From NCBI GenBank assembly GCA_947178045.1, contig CAMWWR010000113.1, positions 1 to 6,402 of the forward strand: DNA of 6,402 nucleotides, in the 5' to 3' direction. The stretch is from an uncultured Clostridia bacterium. GTDB lineage: Bacteria > Bacillota > Clostridia > Lachnospirales > Lachnospiraceae. Positions within the stretch are counted from its first letter, which is position 1; each line of letters starts with the position of its first letter. The translations under genes and the position numbers were made by a program. The notes beneath the pieces are model-generated. The model was not told where the DNA came from, made no database searches, and saw only the letters and a list, made by a program, of their open reading frames with translations. Below, piece after piece: positions 1-6,402 of the stretch.

Positions 1-1856
1 CCGCTGCGGTAAAGCGGGGGCATGCCGCGAAGGAGCGGCTGCTGCATGAGCTGCTGCGCGAGAGGGAGCTGCCGTGGAATATCGTGACGGATAAGCTGGC
101 CGTCAGCTCGGCGACGATACGGAGCATGGAGCAGAGCGGACTGATCCGGGTGAAGGCCGAGACCGGCTACCGCAATCCCATGGAACGGATGTTCCGGGGA
201 GCGGGAGCGGCGGAGAGCGCGCCGGAGCTGAACGGGCAGCAGCGGCAGATCCGGGACAGCGTGCTTGCCGACTGGAGCAGGGGGGAATACCGGACCTACC
301 TGATCCACGGGATCACCGGGAGCGGAAAGACGGAGGTCTATCTGTCCGTTATCGAGGAGATCGTGCGGCAGGGCAGGCAGGTGATTATGCTGATTCCGGA
401 GATCGCGCTCACCTACCAGACCGTGCTGCGCTTTTATCACCGGTTCGGCGACCGGGTCTCCATCCTCCATTCCAAAATGTCGCAGGGGGAGCGCTGCGAT
501 CAGAGCCTGCGGGCGGAGCGCGGAGAAATCGACATCATGATCGGACCGCGGTCCGCGCTGTTTACGCCGTTTGCGAGGCTTGGGCTGATTATTCTGGACG
601 AGGAGCACGAGAGCAGCTACAAGAGCGAAATGCCGCCGAAATACCATGCGAGGGAGGTCGCAGTGCAGCGCGCGAAGCTCTGCGGGGCGTCCGTGCTGCT
701 CGGGTCGGCGACGCCGTCGCTGGAGGCCTACGAGAGGGCGCTGCGCGGCGAATACACACTGTTCCGGCTCGACCGGCGCGCCGTCCCCGGCGCGGCGCTG
801 CCGCAGGTGTCCGTTGTGGATCTGCGTGCGGAGCTTGCGGCGGGAAACCGCTCGATCTTCAGCAGGGCGCTGGCGGACGGGATTGCGGGGCGGCTTGCGG
901 CGGGCGAGCAGACGATGCTGTTTCTCAACCGCAGGGGCTATGCCGGCTTTGTGTCGTGCCGCAGCTGCGGCTTTGTGATGAAGTGTCCGCACTGCGACGT
1001 GTCGATGACTGAGCACGGCGACGGCACGCTCGTCTGCCATTACTGCGGGGAACGGCAGAAAAAGCCGGAGCGCTGCCCGTCGTGCGGCTCGAAATACATC
1101 GCGGGCTTCGGCACGGGGACGCAGAAGATCGAGGAGCAGGTAAAAAAATGCTTTCCGGGGGCGCGCGTGCTGCGCATGGACGCGGATACGACGAAGAAAA
1201 AGGAGAGCTACGAGGAAATATTGTCCGCCTTTTCCTGCGGGGAGGCGGATATCCTGATCGGGACGCAGATGATCGTAAAGGGACATGATTTTCCGGCGGT
1301 GACGCTGGTCGGGATACTGGCGGCGGATCTTTCGCTGAACGCGGGCGATTACCGCGCCGCGGAGCGCACCTTCGAGCTGCTCTGTCAGGCGGCGGGTCGG
1401 GCCGGGCGCGGTAAGAAGCCCGGGGAGGTAATTATCCAGACCTACCAGCCGGAGCATTACGCCGTCCGAACCGCGGCGGCGCAGGATTACGGGGGATTTT
1501 TCACGAAGGAGCTCGCGTACCGGAAGGCGCTCGGCTATCCGCCGGCGCTGAACATTCTGGCGGTGCTCGTGCTGTCCCCGAAGGATGAGGCGGCGGATGC
1601 TGCGGCGGAGCTGCTTCATTCGGCGGCGGAGCATTATCTGAGCGACGGCGGGGAGGACAAAATGACGGTGATCGGGCCGGTTCCGGCGTCGCTTGCGAAG
1701 GCGAAGGATCTGTTTCGGAGGCTGCTTTATTTTAAACACGGAAATTATAATGCGCTTGCGGCCTTGAAAAATTTCCTCGAAGGATATATATTATATTCGG
1801 AGCATTTTAAGAACGTGAGCGTTCAATTTGATTTTAATCCGATGAACGGATATTAA
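1..1856 (+). CDS. priA: Primosomal protein N' (replication restart helicase PriA), 5'-truncated by the window
   Basis: PriA is a cytoplasmic 3'-5' DNA helicase that recognises stalled or collapsed forks and starts reloading of the replicative helicase. The frame is open from base 3 to the TAA at 1854-1856, giving 617 visible residues against a usual 730-820, so the N-terminal DNA-binding domain lies upstream. The GTG at 84 is internal, not the start. The visible part begins in a winged-helix-like region. Then come Walker [10 protein letters not shown] (309-335), the DEEH box (597-608) and an LGSATPS motif III. Eight zinc-binding cysteines follow, in pairs at 957/966, 984/993, 1035/1044 and 1074/1083, a PriA hallmark. 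Motif V ([12 protein letters not shown]) and motif [11 protein letters not shown] (from 1386) complete the helicase core, followed by the C-terminal domain with ALGYPP. No key residue is missing in the visible part. def follows after 19 bases, so co-transcription is likely. Family assignment is secure. Confidence 0.97.
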   Translation, partial: AAVKRGHAAKERLLHELLRERELPWNIVTDKLAVSSATIRSMEQSGLIRVKAETGYRNPMERMFRGAGAAESAPELNGQQRQIRDSVLADWSRGEYRTYLIHGITGSGKTEVYLSVIEEIVRQGRQVIMLIPEIALTYQTVLRFYHRFGDRVSILHSKMSQGERCDQSLRAERGEIDIMIGPRSALFTPFARLGLIILDEEHESSYKSEMPPKYHAREVAVQRAKLCGASVLLGSATPSLEAYERALRGEYTLFRLDRRAVPGAALPQVSVVDLRAELAAGNRSIFSRALADGIAGRLAAGEQTMLFLNRRGYAGFVSCRSCGFVMKCPHCDVSMTEHGDGTLVCHYCGERQKKPERCPSCGSKYIAGFGTGTQKIEEQVKKCFPGARVLRMDADTTKKKESYEEILSAFSCGEADILIGTQMIVKGHDFPAVTLVGILAADLSLNAGDYRAAERTFELLCQAAGRAGRGKKPGEVIIQTYQPEHYAVRTAAAQDYGGFFTKELAYRKALGYPPALNILAVLVLSPKDEAADAAAELLHSAAEHYLSDGGEDKMTVIGPVPASLAKAKDLFRRLLYFKHGNYNALAALKNFLEGYILYSEHFKNVSVQFDFNPMNGY

Positions 1857-1861
1857 AAGAC

Positions 1862-1869
1862 GGGAGAGG
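1862..1869 (+). promoter_or_regulatory. Ribosome binding site of def
   Basis: GGGAGAGG lies in the 19-base priA-def gap, with six bases to the ATG at 1876. It supports that start. No promoter is evident in the gap, which suggests that def is read from the priA transcript. Confidence 0.75.
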
Positions 1870-1875
1870 AAAAAT

Positions 1876-2358
1876 ATGGCAATCAGACAGATCAGAAAGC
1901 TGGGGGACAGCATTCTCGGGAAGAAATCAAGAGAGATCACGGAGATGAACGGCAGGATATCCACGCTGATTGACGACATGCTGGAGACGATGTACGAGGC
2001 GCAGGGCGTCGGCCTGGCGGCTCCGCAGGTCGGCATTTTAAAGAGGGTCGTCGTGATCGATGTCTCGGAGGAGGCAGATCAGCCGATCGTGCTGATCAAT
2101 CCGGTCATTGTCGAGACCGCGGGGGAGCAGACCGGGAACGAGGGCTGCCTGAGCGTGCCGGGCAAGACGGGCGTTGTGACAAGGCCGAATTATGTGAAGG
2201 TGCGGGCGAAGGACCGCAGGATGCAGGAGATCGAGCTGGAGGGCACGGAGCTTCTGGCCCGCGCAATCTGCCATGAGCTGGATCATCTGGAGGGAATTCT
2301 CTATGTGGAGAAGGTCGAGGGCGACCTGCATGACGCGGGGAAGGACTGGGAAGAATAA
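1876..2358 (+). CDS. def: Peptide deformylase
   Basis: Peptide deformylase is a metal-dependent hydrolase that removes the N-formyl group from nascent proteins at the ribosome. The 160-residue product has all three signature motifs: GVGLAAPQ at residues 44-51 (catalytic-site Gln51), EGCLS at 89-93 (metal ligand Cys91) and HELDH at 133-137 (ligands His133 and His137, catalytic Glu134). The short length and the EGCLSVPG form of motif 2 fit the type I class rather than the longer type II enzymes of Bacillus and Staphylococcus; that sub-class call is inferred. The ATG at 1876 has a well-placed ribosome binding site and gives a typical N-terminus ([11 protein letters not shown]). The gene lies 19 bases after priA and 124 bases before fmt, its functional partner, which adds the formyl group. 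The gap to fmt is longer than expected for such a pair and contains two hairpins. Confidence 0.97.
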   Translation: MAIRQIRKLGDSILGKKSREITEMNGRISTLIDDMLETMYEAQGVGLAAPQVGILKRVVVIDVSEEADQPIVLINPVIVETAGEQTGNEGCLSVPGKTGVVTRPNYVKVRAKDRRMQEIELEGTELLARAICHELDHLEGILYVEKVEGDLHDAGKDWEE

Positions 2359-2405
2359 TTGATCGAGGCAGTACGGCAGGACTGTCTGCAGTAGGCACGG
2401 GGGAT

Positions 2406-2431
2406 AAGTGTGAAAGTAAACTTTCACACTT
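2406..2431. repeat. Perfect inverted repeat (hairpin 1) between def and fmt
   Basis: AAGTGTGAAAG (2406-2416) is followed by TAAA and the exact complement CTTTCACACTT (2421-2431), an 11-bp stem with a 4-base loop. Read as DNA it is a near-symmetrical palindrome. The stem is AT-rich and the sequence after it (CTTAATTAAA) is not a clean U-tract, so it is a poor intrinsic terminator. It could be a weak terminator or attenuator, an RNA processing or stability hairpin, a protein-binding palindrome or a dispersed repeat. The structure is plain in the sequence; the role is not. Confidence 0.75.
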
Positions 2432-2441
2432 CTTAATTAAA

Positions 2442-2470
2442 GCAGTATCGCGAGCGAGCTCGCGATATGC
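2442..2470. repeat. Perfect GC-rich inverted repeat (hairpin 2) just upstream of fmt
   Basis: TATCGCGAG (2446-2454), loop CGAG (2455-2458) and CTCGCGATA (2459-2467) form a perfect 9-bp stem. If G2445 is bulged, GCA (2442-2444) also pairs with TGC (2468-2470), making 12 bp. The 9-bp core ends 15 bases before the fmt start codon, and the extended stem reaches almost to the only candidate ribosome binding site. No T-run follows, so it is not a terminator. It may modulate fmt translation or mRNA stability, or be a REP-like element. Confidence 0.72.
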
Positions 2471-2471
2471 A

Positions 2472-2475
2472 CGGG
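2472..2475 (+). promoter_or_regulatory. Weak ribosome binding site of fmt
   Basis: The only purine-rich match upstream of the fmt ATG is CGGG, seven bases before it. It is much poorer than the AGGAGG before the peptidase gene. The start is still preferred because MKIIYMGTPE is the standard Fmt N-terminus. The weak site directly after hairpin 2 suggests that fmt translation may depend on local RNA structure. Confidence 0.4.
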
Positions 2476-2482
2476 TATAATT

Positions 2483-3442
2483 ATGAAAATTATTTACATG
2501 GGTACACCGGAGATTGCGGCGGTCATCCTGGAGGATCTGGTGAGCGCGGGGTATGATATTGCGGCGGTCGTGACACAGCCGGACAAGCCGAGAGGAAGAG
2601 GAAAGGAGCTGGGCTGCTCCGAGGTCAAGGAAACGGCACTTGCGCACGGGCTCGCTGTCTATCAGCCGGAAAGGGTGAAAGAGGAGGCCTTCCTTGACGA
2701 GCTGAAGAGGCTTAAGCCGGATCTGATTGTCGTCGCGGCGTTCGGGCAGCTTTTGCCGAAGCAGATTCTGGAGCTGCCGAAATACGGCTGCATCAATGTT
2801 CATGCGTCGCTGCTGCCGAAATACCGCGGCGCGTCCCCGATCCAGTGGGCCATTCTCGACGGGGAGAGGGTGACGGGCGTCACGATCATGTATATGGCCG
2901 AGGGGCTGGATACCGGGGATATGATCACGAAGGAGCTGGTTGAGATCGCCCCGGACGAGACCGGCGGCAGTCTGCACGACAAGCTTGCCGGGGCGGGCTG
3001 CATCGCGCTGCGCCGGGCGATCGGGCAGATCGAGGGAGGCACGGCGGTGCGCACACCGCAGGATAACACGCAGGCGACCTATGTTGGAATGCTGAAAAAG
3101 GAGATGGGCTATCTCGATTTTTCGCGTCCGGCCGTCGAGCTTGAGCGCAGGGTGCGCGGCCTGAATCCGTGGCCGAGCGCCTACACCGGCCTCGACGGAA
3201 GGCTGCTGAAGCTCTGGCGCTGCGAGGTGTGCGGGGAGCCGTCCGCACAGGTAAAGCAGCGGATCCGCGAGGAAAAATGGGAATGCGGAACCGTGGTCGA
3301 GACCGGGAGGGATTTCTTTTCCGTGCTGACCGGCGACGGACTGCTCGTCGTGCGGGAGCTGCAGCTGGAGGGCAAGCGCCGGATGAGCGCGGAGGAATTT
3401 CTGCGCGGCTGCCCGCTGAAGGCCGGCGAGGTTCTGAAATAG
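2483..3442 (+). CDS. fmt: Methionyl-tRNA formyltransferase
   Basis: Fmt transfers a formyl group from 10-formyl-tetrahydrofolate to Met-tRNA(fMet), marking it for initiation. The product has 319 residues, the normal length. The N-terminal domain shows MGTPE at residues 6-10 and the tRNA-contacting loop QPDKPRGRGK (32-41). It also carries the catalytic triad of the formyltransferase fold: Asn105 and His107 in NVHASLLPKYRG, and Asp143 in GLDTGD. The C-terminal domain has NPWPSAYT, typical of the OB-like tRNA-binding domain. No key residue is missing. It is paired with def upstream, which reverses the modification. The 124-base leader with two hairpins and a weak ribosome binding site is the odd point: either fmt is tuned separately from def, or a small palindromic element has inserted between them. 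A 162-base gap separates it from the peptidase gene downstream. Confidence 0.97.
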   Translation: MKIIYMGTPEIAAVILEDLVSAGYDIAAVVTQPDKPRGRGKELGCSEVKETALAHGLAVYQPERVKEEAFLDELKRLKPDLIVVAAFGQLLPKQILELPKYGCINVHASLLPKYRGASPIQWAILDGERVTGVTIMYMAEGLDTGDMITKELVEIAPDETGGSLHDKLAGAGCIALRRAIGQIEGGTAVRTPQDNTQATYVGMLKKEMGYLDFSRPAVELERRVRGLNPWPSAYTGLDGRLLKLWRCEVCGEPSAQVKQRIREEKWECGTVVETGRDFFSVLTGDGLLVVRELQLEGKRRMSAEEFLRGCPLKAGEVLK

Positions 3443-3552
3443 AGACAAAAACGGAACCACGGGCTTTCAATAGCAGGGCGGCAAAGCCTTAAAGCAGAGC
3501 TGCCGGGTCTGCAATTTAATAAAATTTTAATGGTAATGTAAAAGAAAAAACG

Positions 3553-3570
3553 CATTTTACTGGTAAAATG
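3553..3570. promoter_or_regulatory. Palindrome overlapping a possible extended -10 element upstream of the peptidase gene
   Basis: CATTTTAC-TG-GTAAAATG is a perfect 8-bp inverted repeat in an AT-rich stretch (about 3511-3590) of an otherwise GC-rich window. The bases TGGTAAAAT at 3561-3569 resemble an extended -10 (TGnTATAAT) with one mismatch, and no good -35 is visible 17 bases upstream. A related sequence, TGGTAATGTAAAAG, occurs at 3531-3544, about 30 bases earlier. An operator overlapping a promoter for the downstream peptidase-rsmB-rlmN genes would fit, but this is inference from local sequence only. The first half of the gap (3443-3510) shows nothing convincing. Confidence 0.35.
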
Positions 3571-3591
3571 TGAAAATGAAAATTTAGAATC

Positions 3592-3597
3592 AGGAGG
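3592..3597 (+). promoter_or_regulatory. Strong ribosome binding site that fixes the peptidase start at 3605
   Basis: AGGAGG is a full match to the 16S rRNA anti-Shine-Dalgarno sequence. An ATG at 3599 sits one base after it, too close to be used. The in-frame ATG at 3605 has a seven-base spacing, which is optimal. The start is therefore placed at 3605, two codons downstream of the longest possible reading. Confidence 0.8.
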
Positions 3598-3604
3598 TAT
3601 GGCA

Positions 3605-4294
3605 ATGTATTTCGACTGGACTTATATTCTTGTTCTGATCGGCGTGGTGCTGAGCCTTCTCGCGTCGGCAAAGGTCAAAAGCACCTACGCGAAATACGCG
3701 AAGGTGCGCAGCCGGTCTGGAATGACGGGCGCGCAGGCGGCCGAGAGGCTTCTGCACGCGAACGGAATTTACGACGTATCCATCGAGCATATCGAGGGAG
3801 AGCTGACGGATCATTACGACCCGTCGGAAAAGGTGCTCCGGCTTTCCGACAGCGTCTACGGGGAATCCTCCGTCGCCGCGGTCGGCGTTGCAGCGCATGA
3901 GTGCGGCCACGCGATCCAGCACGCAAATTCCTATATTCCGCTGAAGCTGCGCACGGCGATCGTCCCGGTGGCCAACATCGGCACGGCGGCGGCCTGGCCG
4001 CTGATCGTGCTCGGGCTGCTGATCGGCAGCAGCAGTTCCCAGGCGCTGATCACGCTCGGCATTGTTATGTTTTCTCTCTCCGTGCTGTTTCAGATCGTCA
4101 CGCTCCCGGTGGAGTTCAACGCCTCCAGGCGCGCGGTAAATGCGCTGGGGGAGCTGGGGATTTTGTACGGGGATGAGATCGGCCAGACGAGGAAGGTTCT
4201 CTCGGCGGCGGCGCTGACTTATGTGGCGGCTGCGGCGGCCTCGATTTTGCAGCTGCTCCGCCTGATCCTGCTGTTCGGAAGGAGAAATGATTGA
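3605..4294 (+). CDS. yugP: Putative membrane zinc metallopeptidase, YugP family
   Basis: The 229-residue product matches the uncharacterised neutral zinc metallopeptidase family typified by Bacillus YugP. A hydrophobic N-terminal segment (about residues 5-22) is followed by a soluble stretch and the HEXXH motif HECGH at 98-102, where His98 and His102 would bind zinc and Glu99 would be catalytic. The flanking YIPLKLR and IVPVANIG are family-typical. Further hydrophobic segments lie at about 117-141, 147-168 and 202-224, so it is an integral membrane protein. Glu170 in LPVEFNASRRA is a candidate third zinc ligand by analogy with HtpX-like proteases; this is inference. Substrate and physiological role are unknown. 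The gene has its own AT-rich leader and strong ribosome binding site, and its TGA overlaps the rsmB ATG by one base. That suggests coupling to rRNA-modification genes, though position alone does not show a role in translation. Confidence 0.9.
   Translation: MYFDWTYILVLIGVVLSLLASAKVKSTYAKYAKVRSRSGMTGAQAAERLLHANGIYDVSIEHIEGELTDHYDPSEKVLRLSDSVYGESSVAAVGVAAHECGHAIQHANSYIPLKLRTAIVPVANIGTAAAWPLIVLGLLIGSSSSQALITLGIVMFSLSVLFQIVTLPVEFNASRRAVNALGELGILYGDEIGQTRKVLSAAALTYVAAAAASILQLLRLILLFGRRND
4280..4284 (+). promoter_or_regulatory. Ribosome binding site of rsmB, inside the end of the peptidase gene
   Basis: AGGAG lies nine bases before the ATG at 4294. A TTG at 4291 is also in frame, six bases from the site, but the ATG is preferred because it gives MNARELAL, a usual RsmB N-terminus. 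The ATG shares its first base with the upstream TGA, a typical coupled junction. Confidence 0.65.
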
Positions 4295-5796
4295 TGAATG
4301 CCAGAGAGCTGGCGCTGACAATGCTTCTGCAAATCACGGAGGAGAAGAAGCTCTGTCATACGGTGCTGGCGAGGGAGCTCGGGAAATATCCCGGGCTTGA
4401 CAAGAGGGAGAGGGCCTTTGCGGCGAGGCTGTGCGAGGGTGTCGTGGAGCGGATGCTCACGCTGGATTATCTGATCTCGCGCTGCTCGAGCGTGAAGCCG
4501 GAAAAACAGAAGCCGGTCGTGCGCAATATACTGCGCATGGGCTTCTATCAGCTGAATTATATGGAGGTTCCGCCGTCGGCCGTGTGCAACGAGGCGGTGA
4601 AGCTTGCGAAAAAGAGAGGGTTTGCCGGGTTGTCCGGCTTCGTGAACGGCGTGCTGCGCGCCGCGGCCCGCGAGACGGACGGACTGTCCGCGGCGGTCGC
4701 GGGGCTTGAGAGGGAGGAGCGGCTTTCCGTGCTCTATTCGGTGCCCGCATGGCTGGTGGGGCGCTTTCTGGACTGGTACGGGGAGGAGAGCACGGAGCGC
4801 ATGTTCCGGGCGTTCCTGGAGGAGCCGGCGCTGACCGCGCGCGTGAATCTCTCAAAATGCAGCGCCGATCAATGCAGGCAGCGGCTCGAGAGCGAGGGTC
4901 TGGAGGTGTGCGGGGGCGTCTTCGTGCCGGAAGCGCTGCGGCTTTCCGGGATTGATTCACCGGGGCGGATCGGAGCCCTGCGGGACGGCTTCCTGCAGAT
5001 ACAGGACGAGAGCTCGATGCTGCCGGTGCTGTGCGCGGGAATAAAGCCGGGCGACTATGTGATCGACTGCTGTGCCGCGCCGGGCGGCAAGGCGCTGCAG
5101 GCCGCTGATCTGCTGCTTCGTGCGGGGCGGAATGCTCGGGCACAGGGTAGTCAGGCAGAACCGCCGGGGGCGGACAGGCCGCCGCTGTGCGCCGGGCAGA
5201 GCGCAGCGGCACAGGAGAGCGGCGTGCCCCTGCGCGGTCTTGTCAGTGCGCGGGATATTTCGGAATATAAGCTCTCCAAAATCCGGGAAAATATATCGCG
5301 CTGCGGCTTCCCGAATGTGGAGGTGCTTTTGTGGGATGCCTGCCGCCTGAGACAGGAGGATGCCGGGAAGGCGGACGTTGTGCTCGCCGATCTGCCCTGC
5401 TCCGGGCTGGGGATCATCGCGAGAAAGCCGGATATCAAGTATAATGCCTCGCCGGAGGGGCTTTCGGAGCTTGTCCGCCTGCAGCGGCGGATGCTTGAGA
5501 CGGCGGCGAAATATGTAAAGCCCGGAGGTGTGCTGATCTATTCGACCTGCACCGTCAACCCGGAGGAAAACCGGGAGAATGCGGAATGGATCGAGCGGGA
5601 GCTCGGGCTTGAGGCGCAGAGCCTGCTCCCGTATCTCCCGGAAAAAATGAGGGCGGAGGAGGCTCTGCTCCCGGAGGCGGAGCGGGGGCGGCTTCAGCTT
5701 CTGCCCGAGCCCGGAAGGACGGACGGCTTTTTTGTCAGCAGGTTTGTCAGGCCGGCGGAAGAACAAAAGATAAGCGGGGGTTGTGAATGGCGTTGA
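4294..5796 (+). CDS. rsmB: 16S rRNA (cytosine(967)-C(5))-methyltransferase RsmB
   Basis: RsmB methylates C967 of 16S rRNA using S-adenosylmethionine. The product has 500 residues, longer than the usual 430-450. Residues 1 to about 130 form the NusB-like RNA-binding domain (N-terminal MNARELAL, then YQLNYMEVPPSAVCNEAV at 85-102). The methyltransferase domain has the SAM-binding motif DCCAAPGGK (258-266), SARD (318-321), motif IV DLPCSG with Cys369, and motif VI YSTCT with the nucleophile Cys419. Both catalytic cysteines of the m5C family are present. Oddly, about 36 residues rich in Ala, Gly, Pro, Gln and Arg (about 277-312) separate motif I from SARD; Lys266 to Asp321 spans 55 residues where family members have about 20. 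The insert is in frame and leaves all motifs intact, so the gene is probably functional. The 3' end overlaps rlmN by 10 bases. Confidence 0.95.
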   Translation: MNARELALTMLLQITEEKKLCHTVLARELGKYPGLDKRERAFAARLCEGVVERMLTLDYLISRCSSVKPEKQKPVVRNILRMGFYQLNYMEVPPSAVCNEAVKLAKKRGFAGLSGFVNGVLRAAARETDGLSAAVAGLEREERLSVLYSVPAWLVGRFLDWYGEESTERMFRAFLEEPALTARVNLSKCSADQCRQRLESEGLEVCGGVFVPEALRLSGIDSPGRIGALRDGFLQIQDESSMLPVLCAGIKPGDYVIDCCAAPGGKALQAADLLLRAGRNARAQGSQAEPPGADRPPLCAGQSAAAQESGVPLRGLVSARDISEYKLSKIRENISRCGFPNVEVLLWDACRLRQEDAGKADVVLADLPCSGLGIIARKPDIKYNASPEGLSELVRLQRRMLETAAKYVKPGGVLIYSTCTVNPEENRENAEWIERELGLEAQSLLPYLPEKMRAEEALLPEAERGRLQLLPEPGRTDGFFVSRFVRPAEEQKISGGCEWR

Positions 5797-6402
5797 AGGA
5801 TATAAAATCGATGAGTCTCGCCGAGCTCGGAGAGGAAGTAAAGGAGCTCGGGGAAAAGCCGTACCGGGCGGCGCAGATGTACGAGTGGATGCACAAAAAG
5901 CTCTGCGGCGGCTTCGGCGAAATGACGAATATTTCCGCCGCGTTCCGGGAAAAATGTGAGGGAATTTTTTCCTTTCCGGTGCTCCGCGTCGCGGACAAGC
6001 TGGAATCGGCGGTCGACGGCACCTGCAAATTCTTGTTTGAGCTGCCGGACGGCAATGTGATTGAGAGCGTGCTTATGAGATACCATCACGGAAATTCGGT
6101 GTGCGTCTCGTCCCAGGTCGGCTGCCGGATGGGGTGCCGCTTCTGCGCGTCGACGCTGGGAGGGCTGACAAGGAATCTGGCGCCGTCGGAAATGCTTGAG
6201 CAGGTCTACGAAATACAGAAGCTCTCCGGGGAGAGAGTGTCCAACATCGTTGTGATGGGGACGGGGGAGCCGCTCGACAATTTTGAAAATCTCGTCCGGT
6301 TTATCCGGATGGTGAGTGACGAAAACGGCCTGAACATCAGCCAGAGGAACATCACGGTTTCGACCTGCGGACTGCCCGACGGGATACGGGCGCTGGCGGA
6401 TG
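5787..6402 (+). CDS. rlmN: Dual-specificity 23S rRNA/tRNA adenine-C2 methyltransferase RlmN, 3'-truncated by the window
   Basis: RlmN is a radical-SAM enzyme that methylates C2 of A2503 in 23S rRNA and, in some bacteria, A37 of certain tRNAs. The frame is open from the ATG at 5787 to the window edge, giving 205 of an expected 340-350 residues. The radical-SAM cluster ligands are Cys113, Cys117 and Cys120 (CRMGCRFC). Cys106 in VCVSSQVGC matches the E. coli Cys118 position and Glu93 matches Glu105, with identical 13-residue spacing. GTGEPLDN at 158-165 is the SAM-binding loop. The second mechanistic cysteine, near the C-terminus, lies beyond the window. The start overlaps the end of rsmB by 10 bases, with a G-run (5776-5780) as a modest ribosome binding site, so coupling to rsmB is likely. 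RlmN and its relative Cfr are separated mainly by context; this housekeeping setting favours RlmN. Confidence 0.95.
   Translation, partial: MALKDIKSMSLAELGEEVKELGEKPYRAAQMYEWMHKKLCGGFGEMTNISAAFREKCEGIFSFPVLRVADKLESAVDGTCKFLFELPDGNVIESVLMRYHHGNSVCVSSQVGCRMGCRFCASTLGGLTRNLAPSEMLEQVYEIQKLSGERVSNIVVMGTGEPLDNFENLVRFIRMVSDENGLNISQRNITVSTCGLPDGIRALAD

Larger units (their letters stand above)
2395..2475. repeat. Short direct repeat bracketing the two def-fmt hairpins
   Basis: GCACGGG occurs at 2395-2401 and again at 2469-2475. The similarity runs on as GCACGGGGGATAA against GCACGGGTATAA. The two copies bracket both hairpins (2406-2431 and 2446-2467). This could be a target duplication left by insertion of a small palindromic element, but a 7-base match within about 120 bases can also occur by chance. 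Confidence 0.4.

Noticed and set aside
84..86. GTG at 84 as the start of priA
   Set aside because: The frame stays open upstream to the window edge, and the upstream codons give plausible PriA winged-helix sequence. The true start lies outside the window.
2406..2436. Hairpin 1 as a rho-independent terminator after def
   Set aside because: The stem is AT-rich (4 G/C of 11) and is followed by CTTAATTAAA rather than a run of T. At best it is a weak terminator.
2476..2481. Exact TATAAT just before the fmt start codon as a -10 box
   Set aside because: Transcription would begin inside the first codons of fmt, and no -35 sequence is seen 16-18 bases upstream. It is most likely chance.
2105..3460. 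Long open frame of 451 codons on the - strand, opposite def and fmt
   Set aside because: It lies antisense to two clear genes and spans their junction. Its product is Arg/Pro/Leu-rich with no recognisable motif, as expected of a GC-rich shadow frame.
3462..3512. Weak stems after fmt (GGCTTT with AAAGCC at 3462-3488; GCAGA with TCTGC at 3494-3512) as a terminator
   Set aside because: The stems are only 5-6 bp with 9-15 base loops, and neither is followed directly by a T-tract.
5122..5229. The rsmB insert as a frameshift or a mobile-element remnant
   Set aside because: The frame is intact on both sides with all catalytic motifs in register. I see no terminal inverted repeats or target duplication around it.
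4457..5766. Long open frames on the - strand opposite rsmB (4457-5212 and 4957-5766)
   Set aside because: They are antisense to a gene with complete catalytic motifs, have Arg/Pro/Ser-rich composition and show no domain signature.

Overview
The window holds part of a GC-rich (about 60% by eye) housekeeping gene cluster, with every gene on the + strand. The order is priA (5' end cut off by the window), def, fmt, a yugP-type membrane zinc metallopeptidase, rsmB and rlmN (3' end cut off). This order is, from general knowledge, typical of Clostridia, especially Lachnospiraceae-like Firmicutes. Strong AGGAGG-type ribosome binding sites and the family-typical protein motifs agree with that. I cannot name the species from this sequence.

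Layout. Positions 1-1856 encode the helicase part of the replication-restart protein PriA. After 19 bases comes peptide deformylase (1876-2358). A 124-base gap (2359-2482) follows that carries two perfect hairpins in tandem, bracketed by a short direct repeat. Methionyl-tRNA formyltransferase (2483-3442) starts 15 bases after the second hairpin and has only a weak ribosome binding site. A second gap (3443-3604) turns AT-rich towards its 3' end. It holds a palindrome overlapping a possible extended -10 element, then a strong ribosome binding site that moves the peptidase start to 3605. The peptidase (3605-4294), rsmB (4294-5796) and rlmN (5787 onward) overlap end to end and look translationally coupled.

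How the genes fit together. Fmt formylates initiator Met-tRNA and Def removes the formyl group from finished nascent chains, so the two form the formylation cycle. RsmB and RlmN methylate 16S and 23S rRNA respectively. The cluster therefore centres on translation initiation and ribosome modification, with a restart helicase at the front and a poorly understood membrane protease in the middle.

I see no mobile-element gene, CRISPR array, tRNA or rRNA, and no clearly novel multi-gene system. The points most worth a second look are the paired hairpins between def and fmt, the roughly 36-residue low-complexity insert inside the catalytic domain of RsmB, and the regulatory-looking AT-rich leader of the peptidase gene.
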